60,499 nucleotides of DNA from Avidesulfovibrio sp964369685. Its GTDB lineage: Bacteria; Desulfobacterota; Desulfovibrionia; Desulfovibrionales; Desulfovibrionaceae. Both the position numbers and the translations under genes were made by a program. The stretch spans positions 1 to 60,499 of the forward strand of contig CAYJFB010000014.1 of NCBI GenBank assembly GCA_964369685.1, written 5' to 3'. This document shows positions 33,579 through 42,306 of the stretch, piece after piece; the first letter of the stretch is position 1; the number at the start of each line of letters is the position of its first letter. The notes beneath the pieces are model-generated. The model did not search any database. It worked only from the letters and a program-made list of their open reading frames with translations, and was not told the origin of the DNA.

Positions 33579-36143
33579 ATGTCTGAAACGATCAGTATTG
33601 ATAAAGAAATGCGCAAATCTTATTTGGAATATTCGCTCAGTGTGATCATTGGGCGTGCCATTCCCGATGCCCGTGACGGTTTAAAGCCCGTACACAGGCG
33701 TATTTTATATGCACAGCAAGATTTGGGTAATGTTTGGAATCGTCCTCCAAAAAAGTGTGCGCGCATTGTCGGTGACGTGATCGGTAAGTATCACCCACAC
33801 GGTGATTCTGCAGTCTATGATGCCTTGGTGCGTATGGCTCAAGATTTTTCGATGCGCAATCCTTTGGAAGACGGACAAGGCAACTTCGGTTCCATCGACG
33901 GCGACGCCCCCGCAGCCATGCGTTATACCGAAGTGCGCATGTCACGCCTTGCCGGTGAATTTTTAAGTGATATCGATAAAAATACTGTAGATTTCAGACC
34001 GAATTATGACAACACCCTGGAAGAACCCGTTATTTTGCCGACACGAGTTCCCAATTTATTGTTAAACGGTTCTTCGGGGATTGCCGTCGGCATGGCAACA
34101 AACATTCCTCCGCACAATTTGAACGAATTGTGCGACGCGTTGTTGTTGCTCATTGAAGAACCCGAAAGCGGCATTGACGATCTGATGGATCTTGTGCACG
34201 GGCCCGATTTTCCGACAGGCGGTTTTGTTTATGCAGGGCAGGGCTTGTATGACGCATATACCACAGGTCGTGGTACGGTCAAAGTTCGTGGTAAAATTGA
34301 AATAGAAGAACGCAAGAAAGGTTTTCAGGATATTATCATTCGCGAGATTCCTTTTGCGGTCAATAAATCAAGTTTGGTTGAAAAGATTGCGGCTTTGGTC
34401 AACGATCGCAAAATTGAAGGCATTTCCGATTTGCGTGACGAATCTGATCGCAAAGGCATTCGTATTGTTATTGAACTCAAGCGCAACACCATTCCCGATA
34501 TTGTCGTGAACGCGTTGTATAAATATACGCCGTTGGAAACGTCTTTTGGTATCAATATGTTGGCTGTGTGTGACAACCGCCCTGTTTTATATAATATTAA
34601 AACAGCGTTGACGACCTTTTTGGAACACCGTCGCGAAGTGGTTGTCCGTCGTTCACGTTTTGAACGTGACAAAGCTGAGGCAAGAGCGCATATTGTTCGT
34701 GGTCTTTTGAAAGCTTTGGATAATATTGACGAAATTGTCACCCTTATTCGAGGTTCGCAAAATCCGCAAGAAGCCAAAGAACGCCTCATTGAACGTTTTA
34801 TTTTTAGTGAAATTCAAGCACAAGCCATTCTTGATATGCGTTTGCAACGGCTGACAGGTCTTGAACGAAATAAATTAGAAGAAGAATTGAGCGAACTTGA
34901 AGCTAAAATTGCATGGCTGACCTCTGTATTAAATGATAAAAATGTGCTCTGGGGTGTCATTCGGGACGAAATTATACAAGTTAAAGATCAATATTCAACA
35001 CCGCGGCGTACAGAAGTGATCCGTGAAGCCTTGACGGACATTGATATTGAAGATTTGATTCCCGATGATGAAGTGTTGATCACCTTGAGTCGTCGCGGAT
35101 ACATCAAGCGCACCAATTTGGCTGTGTATCAGCAACAACGCCGTGGCGGTAAAGGTGTTGCGGGTGTACAAACGGGTGAAGACGATTTTGTGCACGATTT
35201 TATAAGCACAACCAATCATCAATATTTGTTGCTTTTCACCAACCGCGGACGCATGCATCAATTGAAAGTGCATAAAGTTCCCGAAGGCAGTCGTACAGCC
35301 AAAGGCGTACACATCAACAATTTGTTGCCTTTGGAACGTGATGAATGGATCAGTACGGTATTGACGGTTCGTGAATTTTCTGAAGACAAATATTTTCTTT
35401 TTTCCACCAAGAAAGGCATGGTTAAGCGTTCGCGTTCTTCGTTGTATGCGCGGAGTCGCAAAGCGGGTCTTATTGCCGTTGGTTTGCGAGAAGATGATGA
35501 GTTGATTACCGTTCGTGAAGTGAATGAAAACGATTTTATCGTGTTGGCGACGGCCGACGGCATTGCTATTCGTTTTCATTGTCATGATGTGCGTAACATG
35601 GGGCGCAGTGCCGCGGGTGTGAAAGGCATTGCTTTACGTCACGGCGACAATGTGGTGGCGTGTTTGGTTATGCAAGAAAACGCCGACGGATCCGAACCGG
35701 AAATTTTAACCATTTCTGCCTTGGGCTACGGCAAACGCACAAGCATGGATTTGTATCGTTTACAAAGCCGCGGCGGAAAAGGGATCATCAATTTTAAAGT
35801 GACGGCAAAAACAGGCGCGGTCATTGGTGCTATGCCTGTTGTTTTAGAAGAAAACTTGGTGTTGTTGACGTCTTCCAACAAAATTGTTCGTATTGCGGTT
35901 TCAGATATCCGTTCTGTAGGGCGTGCAACAATGGGCGTGCGTTTGGTGCGTTTGGACGAAGGCGGTCATGTTGTCGGTTTTGATACGGTTGACGCAGAGC
36001 GTCTTGAAGACATGAACACAGAAAAAATCGAACTCGAAGGCAACGAAAATACAATAATTTTTGAAGAAATTGAAGATGATACAGCCGTTATTTCAACTGT
36101 CGAAGTCGAAGACGATACAGATAGTGTCGATGGTGAAATATAA
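33579..36143 (+). CDS. gyrA: DNA gyrase subunit A
   Basis: DNA cleavage/rejoining subunit of gyrase. The winged-helix region has RDGLKPVHRRILYAQ, the quinolone-determining segment reads GDSAVYDALVRMAQ with Ser and Asp at the positions equivalent to E. coli S83 and D87 (wild-type type), and the catalytic Tyr is in AAMRYTEVRMSRLA. The C-terminal pinwheel has QQRRGGKGVAGV (GyrA box) and SRGGKGIINFKV. The tail is very acidic (EEIEDDTAVISTVEVEDD). ATG 33579 has AAGG eight bases upstream. A second frame just after the stop codon continues an acidic reading. Length is 854 aa. Confidence 0.97.
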   Translation: MSETISIDKEMRKSYLEYSLSVIIGRAIPDARDGLKPVHRRILYAQQDLGNVWNRPPKKCARIVGDVIGKYHPHGDSAVYDALVRMAQDFSMRNPLEDGQGNFGSIDGDAPAAMRYTEVRMSRLAGEFLSDIDKNTVDFRPNYDNTLEEPVILPTRVPNLLLNGSSGIAVGMATNIPPHNLNELCDALLLLIEEPESGIDDLMDLVHGPDFPTGGFVYAGQGLYDAYTTGRGTVKVRGKIEIEERKKGFQDIIIREIPFAVNKSSLVEKIAALVNDRKIEGISDLRDESDRKGIRIVIELKRNTIPDIVVNALYKYTPLETSFGINMLAVCDNRPVLYNIKTALTTFLEHRREVVVRRSRFERDKAEARAHIVRGLLKALDNIDEIVTLIRGSQNPQEAKERLIERFIFSEIQAQAILDMRLQRLTGLERNKLEEELSELEAKIAWLTSVLNDKNVLWGVIRDEIIQVKDQYSTPRRTEVIREALTDIDIEDLIPDDEVLITLSRRGYIKRTNLAVYQQQRRGGKGVAGVQTGEDDFVHDFISTTNHQYLLLFTNRGRMHQLKVHKVPEGSRTAKGVHINNLLPLERDEWISTVLTVREFSEDKYFLFSTKKGMVKRSRSSLYARSRKAGLIAVGLREDDELITVREVNENDFIVLATADGIAIRFHCHDVRNMGRSAAGVKGIALRHGDNVVACLVMQENADGSEPEILTISALGYGKRTSMDLYRLQSRGGKGIINFKVTAKTGAVIGAMPVVLEENLVLLTSSNKIVRIAVSDIRSVGRATMGVRLVRLDEGGHVVGFDTVDAERLEDMNTEKIELEGNENTIIFEEIEDDTAVISTVEVEDDTDSVDGEI

Positions 36144-36146
36144 ATC

Positions 36147-37058
36147 ATGAAACAAAAAGCAACACAAAGACTGCCGATAATAAAGTCGATGGTGAAGCAG
36201 AAAACGACACAGGTCATGCCGAATATTTTTTTTGGCAAAACACCACGAGTCATACCTATTCATCATCATACTTTTTTTGACAAAACAGTTCGTGTGCTTT
36301 TTTATCTTGTGTGTTTATTTTTGCTTATCGGTTGTGAAAAGACGTTGCAAGAGAGCGAATATGATCAAGCTGTGCAGGCGTATAATGAGGGTTCATATCC
36401 TATCGCGCTGGCATTGTTGGAAAGCACGCTTGCCAAAGAAGAAAGAAAAGAATTTCGTTGGCAAGCGTGGGAGCTTTTGCTTGATATTACAGAAAAAACA
36501 GACGACAATTCAGCGCTGTTCGATGAATATTTTTCAGCCATGTTGCTTGATTTTGAGGATGATCCAAAACGACTGAAGCATGTGTTAAAAACCATGGCCG
36601 ATTATTATGAACAACGGCGTGAATATACTGAATCTGTTCTGGCTTGGATGCGTTATATTGATGTTCAGCCCATGGAATCGGAGACCGAGCATATAGAAGC
36701 GTATTTGAGTCTTGCGCGCAATTTGTTGCACACTCATCAATTGAATGAAGCGGAAACAGTGATTCAACATCTTTTAACATTGCCGCTTTCTGAGACACAA
36801 CGTGGGCACTGTTTGCTTGATTTGGTTCGGATAAGTTTTTTGTCCGAAGATCATGTAAAGAGTAAAAAGCTTGCGAAAGAACTGTATGAACAGGACGGTA
36901 TTGCTGCAGAAATTTGTGCCGAGGCGGGTTTTATTCTTGCCGATATTTTAGAAATGGAAGGCAAAGAAGAAGAGGCCTTGGCTCTTTTTATAAGCATAAA
37001 AGACACATTTCCAAATACAATGGTTGTGGATTTTCGGATAGACAGACTTTCAAAGTAA
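36147..37058 (+). CDS. TPR-like lipoprotein
   Basis: A probable membrane-tethered tetratricopeptide protein. The hydrophobic segment LFYLVCLFLLIGC ends in a lipobox with the lipidation Cys at residue 62 if ATG 36147 is used. After it come helical repeats such as YDQAVQAYNEGSYPIALALLES and YYEQRREYTESVLAWMRYI. A 48-residue N-region before the hydrophobic core is far longer than usual, so the true start may be later (for example ATG 36216). The frame begins 3 bp after the gyrA stop and is in the same phase, so coupling to gyrA is plausible. Partner and function unknown; similar proteins act in envelope assembly. Confidence 0.75.
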   Translation: MKQKATQRLPIIKSMVKQKTTQVMPNIFFGKTPRVIPIHHHTFFDKTVRVLFYLVCLFLLIGCEKTLQESEYDQAVQAYNEGSYPIALALLESTLAKEERKEFRWQAWELLLDITEKTDDNSALFDEYFSAMLLDFEDDPKRLKHVLKTMADYYEQRREYTESVLAWMRYIDVQPMESETEHIEAYLSLARNLLHTHQLNEAETVIQHLLTLPLSETQRGHCLLDLVRISFLSEDHVKSKKLAKELYEQDGIAAEICAEAGFILADILEMEGKEEEALALFISIKDTFPNTMVVDFRIDRLSK

Positions 37059-37107
37059 TGTTTTGTGAGATGTGTTGTTTTCAGAAAAGAAAAATGGAGA
37101 TTGAGCG

Positions 37108-38550
37108 ATGAAAAATGTGTTTCCGCAATATCGTGGTAACATGGAGTATGTGTGCCTTGATTGTGCAAGCCGTTTTGGTGTGGACAAATTGTTATATACT
37201 TGTCCACAATGCGGCAAGGTGTTGTTGCTTGAAGATAACACGATTGAGCGTTTAAAAGAATATGGTGACGGCGCATACTGGCGTTCTGTTTTTGATGATC
37301 GCGCGTCCACACAGGTTGATGCGTTGCGCGGTATTTTTCGATTTTACGAATTGATGGCGCCTGTTTTGGATGCCGAAGACATTGTGTGGCTGGGTGAAGG
37401 TCACACGCCTGTCGTGCCTGCCGCACCCGCTTTGGAAAAGCATTTGGGTTTACGGTTCATGTTTAAGAATGACGGACAAAACCCCAGCGCCTCTTTTAAA
37501 GATCGTGGTATGGCTTGTGCTTTCAGCTACTTGAAGTATTTGGTACGCACGCACGGTTGGGACGAAGTGTTGGGCATTTGTGCATCAACGGGCGACACGT
37601 CTGCGGCGGCAGCGATGTATGGCGCGTATGTGGGCGATCCAATTAAGACGGTTGTTTTGTTGCCGCAGGGCAAAGTTACGCCGCAACAGCTTTCTCAGCC
37701 GTTGGGGAACGGTGCGACAGTGCTTGAAATCCCCGGTGTTTTTGACGATTGTATGAAGGTTGTTGAATATCTTGCGGATCACACGCGAGTGGCGTTGCTC
37801 AATTCAAAGAACAGTTGGCGGATTTTGGGTCAAGAATCGTTTGCCTACGAATATGCGCAACGTTTTGGTTGGGATGTTGGCAATTTGTCATTATTTGTGC
37901 CTGTGGGGAATGCGGGAAATATTTCTGCTATTATGTCCGGCATGCTCAAAATGTACAATTTGGGTGTCATCACGGCGTTACCGCGACTTTTTGCTGTGCA
38001 ATCTTCTCATGCAGATCCTGTGTGGCGGTATTATAACAGCACAGCTGAAAATCCTGTTTTTGAACCTGTTGAGGTTCAAGCCAGTGTGGCTCAGGCGGCG
38101 ATGATTGGCAATCCTGTTTCGTTTCCTCGTGTACGGACGTTGGTTGAGCGGTATCGTGCTTTGCGTCCTGACGGTTTCCATGTTGTGCAAGTTGAAGAAC
38201 AAGAAATTATGGATGCAACGATTCAAGCAAACCGTTACGGACACATTGCGTGTACGCAAGGCGGTGAATGTCTTGCGGGTTTAATTCGGGCAAAAGAAAG
38301 CGGTCTTATCGGTGCAGACGATATGGCGGTGCTTGATTCCACGGCACATATTTTGAAATTCAGCGGATTCCAAGAATTGTATTTTACAAACGCTTTTCCG
38401 AATGAATACAACATCAAACCTGATATGAGCTTGGCAAATCGTCCTGAATCGGTGCTTTCTGAAGACGACAAAAAAGCTTGCAGTGCAGAGGCGTTTACAC
38501 AGCTTGCCGCTGAAGCCATTATTCAGCGTCTTGATCTGAAGCGTCTTTAG
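37108..38550 (+). CDS. thrC: Threonine synthase
   Basis: PLP enzyme converting O-phosphohomoserine to threonine. The PLP lysine lies in the motif NPSASFKDRGMA, and the phosphate-binding glycine-rich loop is GNAGNISAIM. An N-terminal rubredoxin-like zinc ribbon (CLDC near residue 16, CPQC near residue 32) precedes the catalytic domain, as in the Bacillus/archaeal type. Length 480 aa. GGAG lies eight bases before the ATG. It follows the lipoprotein gene by 49 bp and is followed by a repeat-bearing 214-bp gap. Confidence 0.93.
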   Translation: MKNVFPQYRGNMEYVCLDCASRFGVDKLLYTCPQCGKVLLLEDNTIERLKEYGDGAYWRSVFDDRASTQVDALRGIFRFYELMAPVLDAEDIVWLGEGHTPVVPAAPALEKHLGLRFMFKNDGQNPSASFKDRGMACAFSYLKYLVRTHGWDEVLGICASTGDTSAAAAMYGAYVGDPIKTVVLLPQGKVTPQQLSQPLGNGATVLEIPGVFDDCMKVVEYLADHTRVALLNSKNSWRILGQESFAYEYAQRFGWDVGNLSLFVPVGNAGNISAIMSGMLKMYNLGVITALPRLFAVQSSHADPVWRYYNSTAENPVFEPVEVQASVAQAAMIGNPVSFPRVRTLVERYRALRPDGFHVVQVEEQEIMDATIQANRYGHIACTQGGECLAGLIRAKESGLIGADDMAVLDSTAHILKFSGFQELYFTNAFPNEYNIKPDMSLANRPESVLSEDDKKACSAEAFTQLAAEAIIQRLDLKRL

Positions 38551-38702
38551 ATAGTGCTGATTGAAAAAATAAATAACTTTATTTTGAATAATATAATATA
38601 TATCATTTTTTTACTTTGAAAAGACTTTCAGAGTAACGTGAACTGTGGCGCAGAAACAATGCAAAACATTGGAATGCGCCGCAGAGTCAGAGATATGACC
38701 TC

Positions 38703-38750
38703 CGGGGATTTGGGAAAGGCCTTGCCTCGTAGGATTATTCCCCAAAAAAA
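38703..38750 (-). repeat. Hairpin repeat upstream of trkA
   Basis: Outer arms GGGGA (38704-38708) and TCCCC (38739-38743), with AAGGCCTT inside. On the minus strand it reads T-run, GGGGAATAATCCTACGAGGC, AAGGCC. The copy at 47640-47682 shares TTTTTTT-G-AGG-ATAATC-ACGAGGC-AGG, so the two are probably members of one family. Confidence 0.5.
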
Positions 38751-38764
38751 TATTAGGAATACTC

Positions 38765-40147
38765 ATGTTTTTTGGTCGTCGTTCCGCAAAGGTTGAGGAA
38801 CAAAAGATTGTTATTATCGGTGCCGGCGAAGTCGGTTATTATGTGGCTTTACGTTTGGCTGAAGAGAATAAGCAAGTTGTGGTTCTCGACAGCAGTGCGA
38901 AGGCGTTGCGTCGTATTGATGACAATATGGATGTTCAGACCATTTGCGGTTCGGGCTCGAGTCCTTTGACGTTACGTGAAGCGGGTCTTGACGACGCCCA
39001 TTTGTTTTTGGCTGTCACAAGCAGTGACGAAGTCAACATTTTGTCGTGTTTGTTTGCCAACAGCATCGCACCGAACGCGCAAAAGTTGGCACGGATACGG
39101 AATACAGAGTATACGGCACACGCCGATTTTTTAAAAAATCCTGCATTAAATATCAACGCCTTAGTCAATCCTGAACATGAAATTGTACGTACGATTGACC
39201 GGTTATTGACGTTGCCCGGTGCTGTTGAGTATGGCGAATTTGCTGACGGACATATTCGTATGGTTGGGATGACGGTTCATGACGGGCCGTTAATCGGTCA
39301 ACCGTTGATGCGTTTTCGGGAATTGGTGCAGGATGACAGAATTATGGTCGGTGCCATAACGCGCGGTCAAAATGTGTTGGTTCCTTCGGGGAAGGACACA
39401 TTGCAACCCGGTGATATTGCATATTTTGTGTATTTACCGAAAGCACAGGCTCATTTATTAAAAGCGTTAAATCGCAAACGTGGTTTTTTGTACAGCGCGT
39501 GTATTGTCGGTGGCGGCAATATTGGTTTACGAATGGCTAAGGTCTTTGAGAACAAAGGGATTCATGTGACCTTGATTGAGCGTCAGGAGTCTCGTTGTGA
39601 AGAATTGGCGGATCAATTGGACAAGGCATTGATTCTTCACGGCGACGGTACGGACAAAGCGTTGCTTGATGATGAGAGTATCGGTGACACCGATGCCTTT
39701 ATTGCTTTGACGGGCGATGAGGAATCAAACATCATTTCTTGTTTGTTGGCGAAGTCTTTGGGGGTTCATGAAACGGTAGCGCGTGTGAACAAGGCTGCCT
39801 ATTTGCCTTTATTAAAAAATATTGGCATTGAGCATAGTGTGAGTCCTCGCCATTCGATGGTCAACAGTATTTTACAGTATGTGCGTCAGGGCAAGGTGCT
39901 TTCTTGTGTTTCAGTGGGTAATGAGGCTGCCGAGGTGATGGAAGTGGTTGTTGGGGAGTCTTCCGAACTTGCCGGTCGTTCTGTTTCGCAGTTGGGTTTG
40001 CCGCGCGGCGCGTTGTTGCTTGCTGTTGTTCGTGGAAAAGAAGCTGCCATTCCGACAGGAAATACAGAAATTCAAGCAGATGATCATGTTCTTATTCTTG
40101 CTTTGCGTTCTGTCATTTCACGCGTAGAAGAAACCTTTGCTACATAA
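38765..40147 (+). CDS. trkA: Potassium uptake regulator TrkA
   Basis: Cytosolic NAD-binding gating subunit of the Trk potassium channel. Two RCK units are present: Rossmann motifs IVIIGAGEVGYYVA near residue 15 and CIVGGGNIGLRMA near residue 242, each followed by a TrkA-C domain (VMVGAITRGQNVLVPSG and ALLLAVVRGKEAAIPTG). Length 460 aa matches the duplicated form. AGGAATACTC precedes the ATG. The membrane partner trkH is not within the window. A hairpin (40156-40172) lies 9 bp after the stop. Confidence 0.94.
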   Translation: MFFGRRSAKVEEQKIVIIGAGEVGYYVALRLAEENKQVVVLDSSAKALRRIDDNMDVQTICGSGSSPLTLREAGLDDAHLFLAVTSSDEVNILSCLFANSIAPNAQKLARIRNTEYTAHADFLKNPALNINALVNPEHEIVRTIDRLLTLPGAVEYGEFADGHIRMVGMTVHDGPLIGQPLMRFRELVQDDRIMVGAITRGQNVLVPSGKDTLQPGDIAYFVYLPKAQAHLLKALNRKRGFLYSACIVGGGNIGLRMAKVFENKGIHVTLIERQESRCEELADQLDKALILHGDGTDKALLDDESIGDTDAFIALTGDEESNIISCLLAKSLGVHETVARVNKAAYLPLLKNIGIEHSVSPRHSMVNSILQYVRQGKVLSCVSVGNEAAEVMEVVVGESSELAGRSVSQLGLPRGALLLAVVRGKEAAIPTGNTEIQADDHVLILALRSVISRVEETFAT

Positions 40148-40172
40148 TTTTTTTTGGGAGGCAGTGCCTCCC
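40148..40172. repeat. T-run plus GGGAGGC hairpin after trkA
   Basis: Perfect arms GGGAGGC (40156-40162) and 40166-40172 with a 3-nt loop, preceded by a T-run. The T-run is on the wrong side for a trkA terminator, as in the other local hairpin repeats; it may still serve as a weak one. Confidence 0.5.
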
Positions 40173-40254
40173 CTTGTATATATTGTTTCCTCAGGAAACA
40201 AGCAAAAAATCTTTTTTTGCTTTCACAGTGTATAGCAGTCTGAAAAAGTAAAGA

Positions 40255-40416
40255 TTATTTTTTTGTGCTTCGTTTCCACAGTGTGTAGCCGGCCAAAATA
40301 CCGCCGATGCCACCGACAATAAATGCTCGTCCCATACTGTCTGAAAAACCGCCCAAAGCCAACAACACGCCCAATGAACTGCCGACAACAAATCCACGAG
40401 CAAGGAAACGTTTCAT
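40255..40416 (-). CDS. Small glycine-rich membrane protein (53 aa)
   Basis: An unnamed two-helix membrane protein. The ATG at 40416 has a perfect GGAGG four to five bases upstream. The sequence starts MKRFLARGFVVGSSLGV, continues with a glycine-spaced hydrophobic stretch (GVLLALGGF), a short polar turn (SDSMGR), a second hydrophobic segment (AFIVGGIGGILAGYTLW) and a basic tail KRSTKK. Glycine-zipper spacing in both helices suggests oligomerising membrane helices. I do not recognise a family. It is convergent with trkA and upstream of nothing on its strand before the trkA hairpin. Confidence 0.75.
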   Translation of the reverse strand: MKRFLARGFVVGSSLGVLLALGGFSDSMGRAFIVGGIGGILAGYTLWKRSTKK

Positions 40417-40511
40417 TTATCCTCCGCATGTTTTTACAAACATATCTGACCGAAAAAGATCATAAAAGTCTGATAGAGAGATACACAAAAAAATACTTAT
40501 ATCGATAGAAG

Positions 40512-41258
40512 TTATAGAATTTGTTTTAAAAATTGTTGTAACCGCGGGTGATCGGGATTGGAAAAGAAGTTGTCAGGCGGCGCCACATGCAAAATCTCAC
40601 CGTGATCCATAAACACAATTCTATTGGCGACCTGCTTGGCAAAGCCCATTTCGTGAGTAACCACAACCATTGTCATGCCTTCTTCAGCCAAGGTGATCAT
40701 CACATCAAGCACCTCACCGATCATTTCCGGATCCAACGCAGATGTCGGTTCGTCAAAAAGCATAATTTTTGGTTGCATAGCCAAGGCGCGAGCAATGGCA
40801 ACACGTTGTTGTTGACCGCCGGAAAGCATGGCAGGATATGCCTGCACCTTGTTTGAAAGTCCCACTTTGGCAAGCAACGTCAACGCTCGATCTTCGGCTT
40901 CTTTTTTTGAAATTCCGCGCAATTTGATTGGCGCAAGAGTCAAGTTTTGCAATACTGTTTTGTGTGGAAATAAATTGAAGCTCTGAAATACCATGCCCAA
41001 ATCTTGACGGATCACATTGATGTCGTTTTCAGGCGCGTTGATGTCCAAGCCTTCAACAGTGATTGTCCCTTTATCGATGCTTTCAAGGCGATTGATCGAA
41101 CGTAACAACGTCGATTTTCCCGAACCTGAAGGACCGATGATCACAACGCGTTCGCCTTGGTGGATATCGAGGTTGACGTCATGAAGCGCGGTCAGCGTTC
41201 CAAAAAATTTCCATACCTGGGATATCGTGATGATGGGCTTATTTTCCGTTTCGATCAT
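40512..41258 (-). CDS. Polar amino-acid ABC transporter ATP-binding protein (GlnQ-like)
   Basis: ATPase that drives uptake of a polar amino acid. Walker A GPSGSGKST, Q-loop VFQSFNLFPHKTV, signature LSGGQQQR and Walker B IMLFDEPTSALDPE are all intact, and the spacing is that of the PAO/GlnQ family (248 aa). Its start overlaps the permease gene by 20 bp. The substrate cannot be decided: no periplasmic binding protein is encoded next to the pair. Confidence 0.93.
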   Translation of the reverse strand: MIETENKPIITISQVWKFFGTLTALHDVNLDIHQGERVVIIGPSGSGKSTLLRSINRLESIDKGTITVEGLDINAPENDINVIRQDLGMVFQSFNLFPHKTVLQNLTLAPIKLRGISKKEAEDRALTLLAKVGLSNKVQAYPAMLSGGQQQRVAIARALAMQPKIMLFDEPTSALDPEMIGEVLDVMITLAEEGMTMVVVTHEMGFAKQVANRIVFMDHGEILHVAPPDNFFSNPDHPRLQQFLKQIL

Positions 41259-42033
41259 AATAATCCAACCGTCCTTCCAAAAGACTCACAGCTTTGGATA
41301 AAAGCAACGTGATGATAAGATAAATGAGGGCAATCACCGTATATGTTTCAAAATATTCAAAGGTTTGTGAGGCAAATTCACGCCCTCGACGCAACAAATC
41401 GGCAACGGCAATGATCGAAACCAAAGACGTGTCTTTGAGCATGGCGATAAATTCATTGCCCACAGGCGGTAAAATGGTGCGCATGGCCTGCGGTAAAATG
41501 ATGTGAATCATGGTTTGTGTTTTGTTGAAGCCCAAAGAGCGTGCGGCTTCGGTTTGTCCTTTGGGGACAGCCAATATTCCCGCACGCACCACTTCACCCA
41601 TGTATGCACCGTAACAAAAGCTGATCGCAATCACTGCAGACACTGTTGGCGGTACTTGAATAAACTTGCCGAGGGCATAGTAAATGTAAAACAATTGTAC
41701 AAGCAACGGAATACCGCGAATGATTTCAACATATGTCGAACAACACAAATTGATCAATCTATTTTGAGAAAGCCGCCCAAGACCTGTTAAAAGACCAATG
41801 GGAATGGTACACAATAATGATAAAATCGTTATCTCAAAGGTAACCAATAACCCGTCGGGTAAAAAGCTTATGATATTTAAATAGGGATCGGGCTTGAAGG
41901 TGCACAGTCCGCCAAGCACAAGCAAAGCTCCCGTAAAAGAAATTGACCACGCGTTGATGAGGTTGCGTTCCTTGGGATCGGGAATGGATGCGCCTTCGGT
42001 AACCTCAATACGGACATTGGCTTGTGTTTGCAT
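41239..42033 (-). CDS. Polar amino-acid ABC transporter permease (HisM/GlnP-like)
   Basis: Inner-membrane channel subunit. Several membrane helices and the family motifs are seen: EIIRGIPLLVQLFYIYYALG, GAYMGEVVRAGILAVPKGQ, EAARSLGFNKTQTMIHIILPQAMR (the EAA loop contacting the ATPase) and FIAMLKDTSLVSIIAVADLL. The N-terminal 30 residues before the first helix (MQTQANVRIEVTEG...) are cytosolic and polar. AAGGACACTT precedes the ATG. It is the first gene of a two-gene operon with the ATPase. Confidence 0.92.
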   Translation of the reverse strand: MQTQANVRIEVTEGASIPDPKERNLINAWSISFTGALLVLGGLCTFKPDPYLNIISFLPDGLLVTFEITILSLLCTIPIGLLTGLGRLSQNRLINLCCSTYVEIIRGIPLLVQLFYIYYALGKFIQVPPTVSAVIAISFCYGAYMGEVVRAGILAVPKGQTEAARSLGFNKTQTMIHIILPQAMRTILPPVGNEFIAMLKDTSLVSIIAVADLLRRGREFASQTFEYFETYTVIALIYLIITLLLSKAVSLLEGRLDYYDRNGK

Positions 42034-42261
42034 AAGTGTCCTTATTTTTTGTGTTTTTATTCAATAAAGCAGCGTTTGATGATGAAGACAGTATCGTATA
42101 TTGACATACTGTTCTATATCGAAGGTAGAGAGACATGCCTGTTACAATGCCTTTGAAGCGGACTTTACGCAAGTGCATAGAAAACACACATGACCGAAAA
42201 AAGACTGCAACATTTGAAGCGAAAAGAAGCAGAAAAACGTATAATAACGCGCTTGCCTCAG

Positions 42262-42296
42262 AAAAAATGAGGGGGATGTGATCCCCCCATAAAAAA
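42262..42296 (-). terminator. Rho-independent terminator of the phenylacetate-CoA ligase gene
   Basis: Stem GGGGGAT (42271-42277) with ATCCCCC (42281-42287), flanked by A/T runs on both sides; on the minus strand a T-run follows directly. It resembles the T-run/G-run repeat family as well. The rest of the 273-bp gap 42034-42306 shows no gene. Confidence 0.75.
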
Positions 42297-42306
42297 GAAT
42301 AATGAA

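Noticed and set aside
40156..40172. Standard terminator for trkA
   Set aside because: The T-run precedes the stem instead of following it, so it was listed as a repeat.
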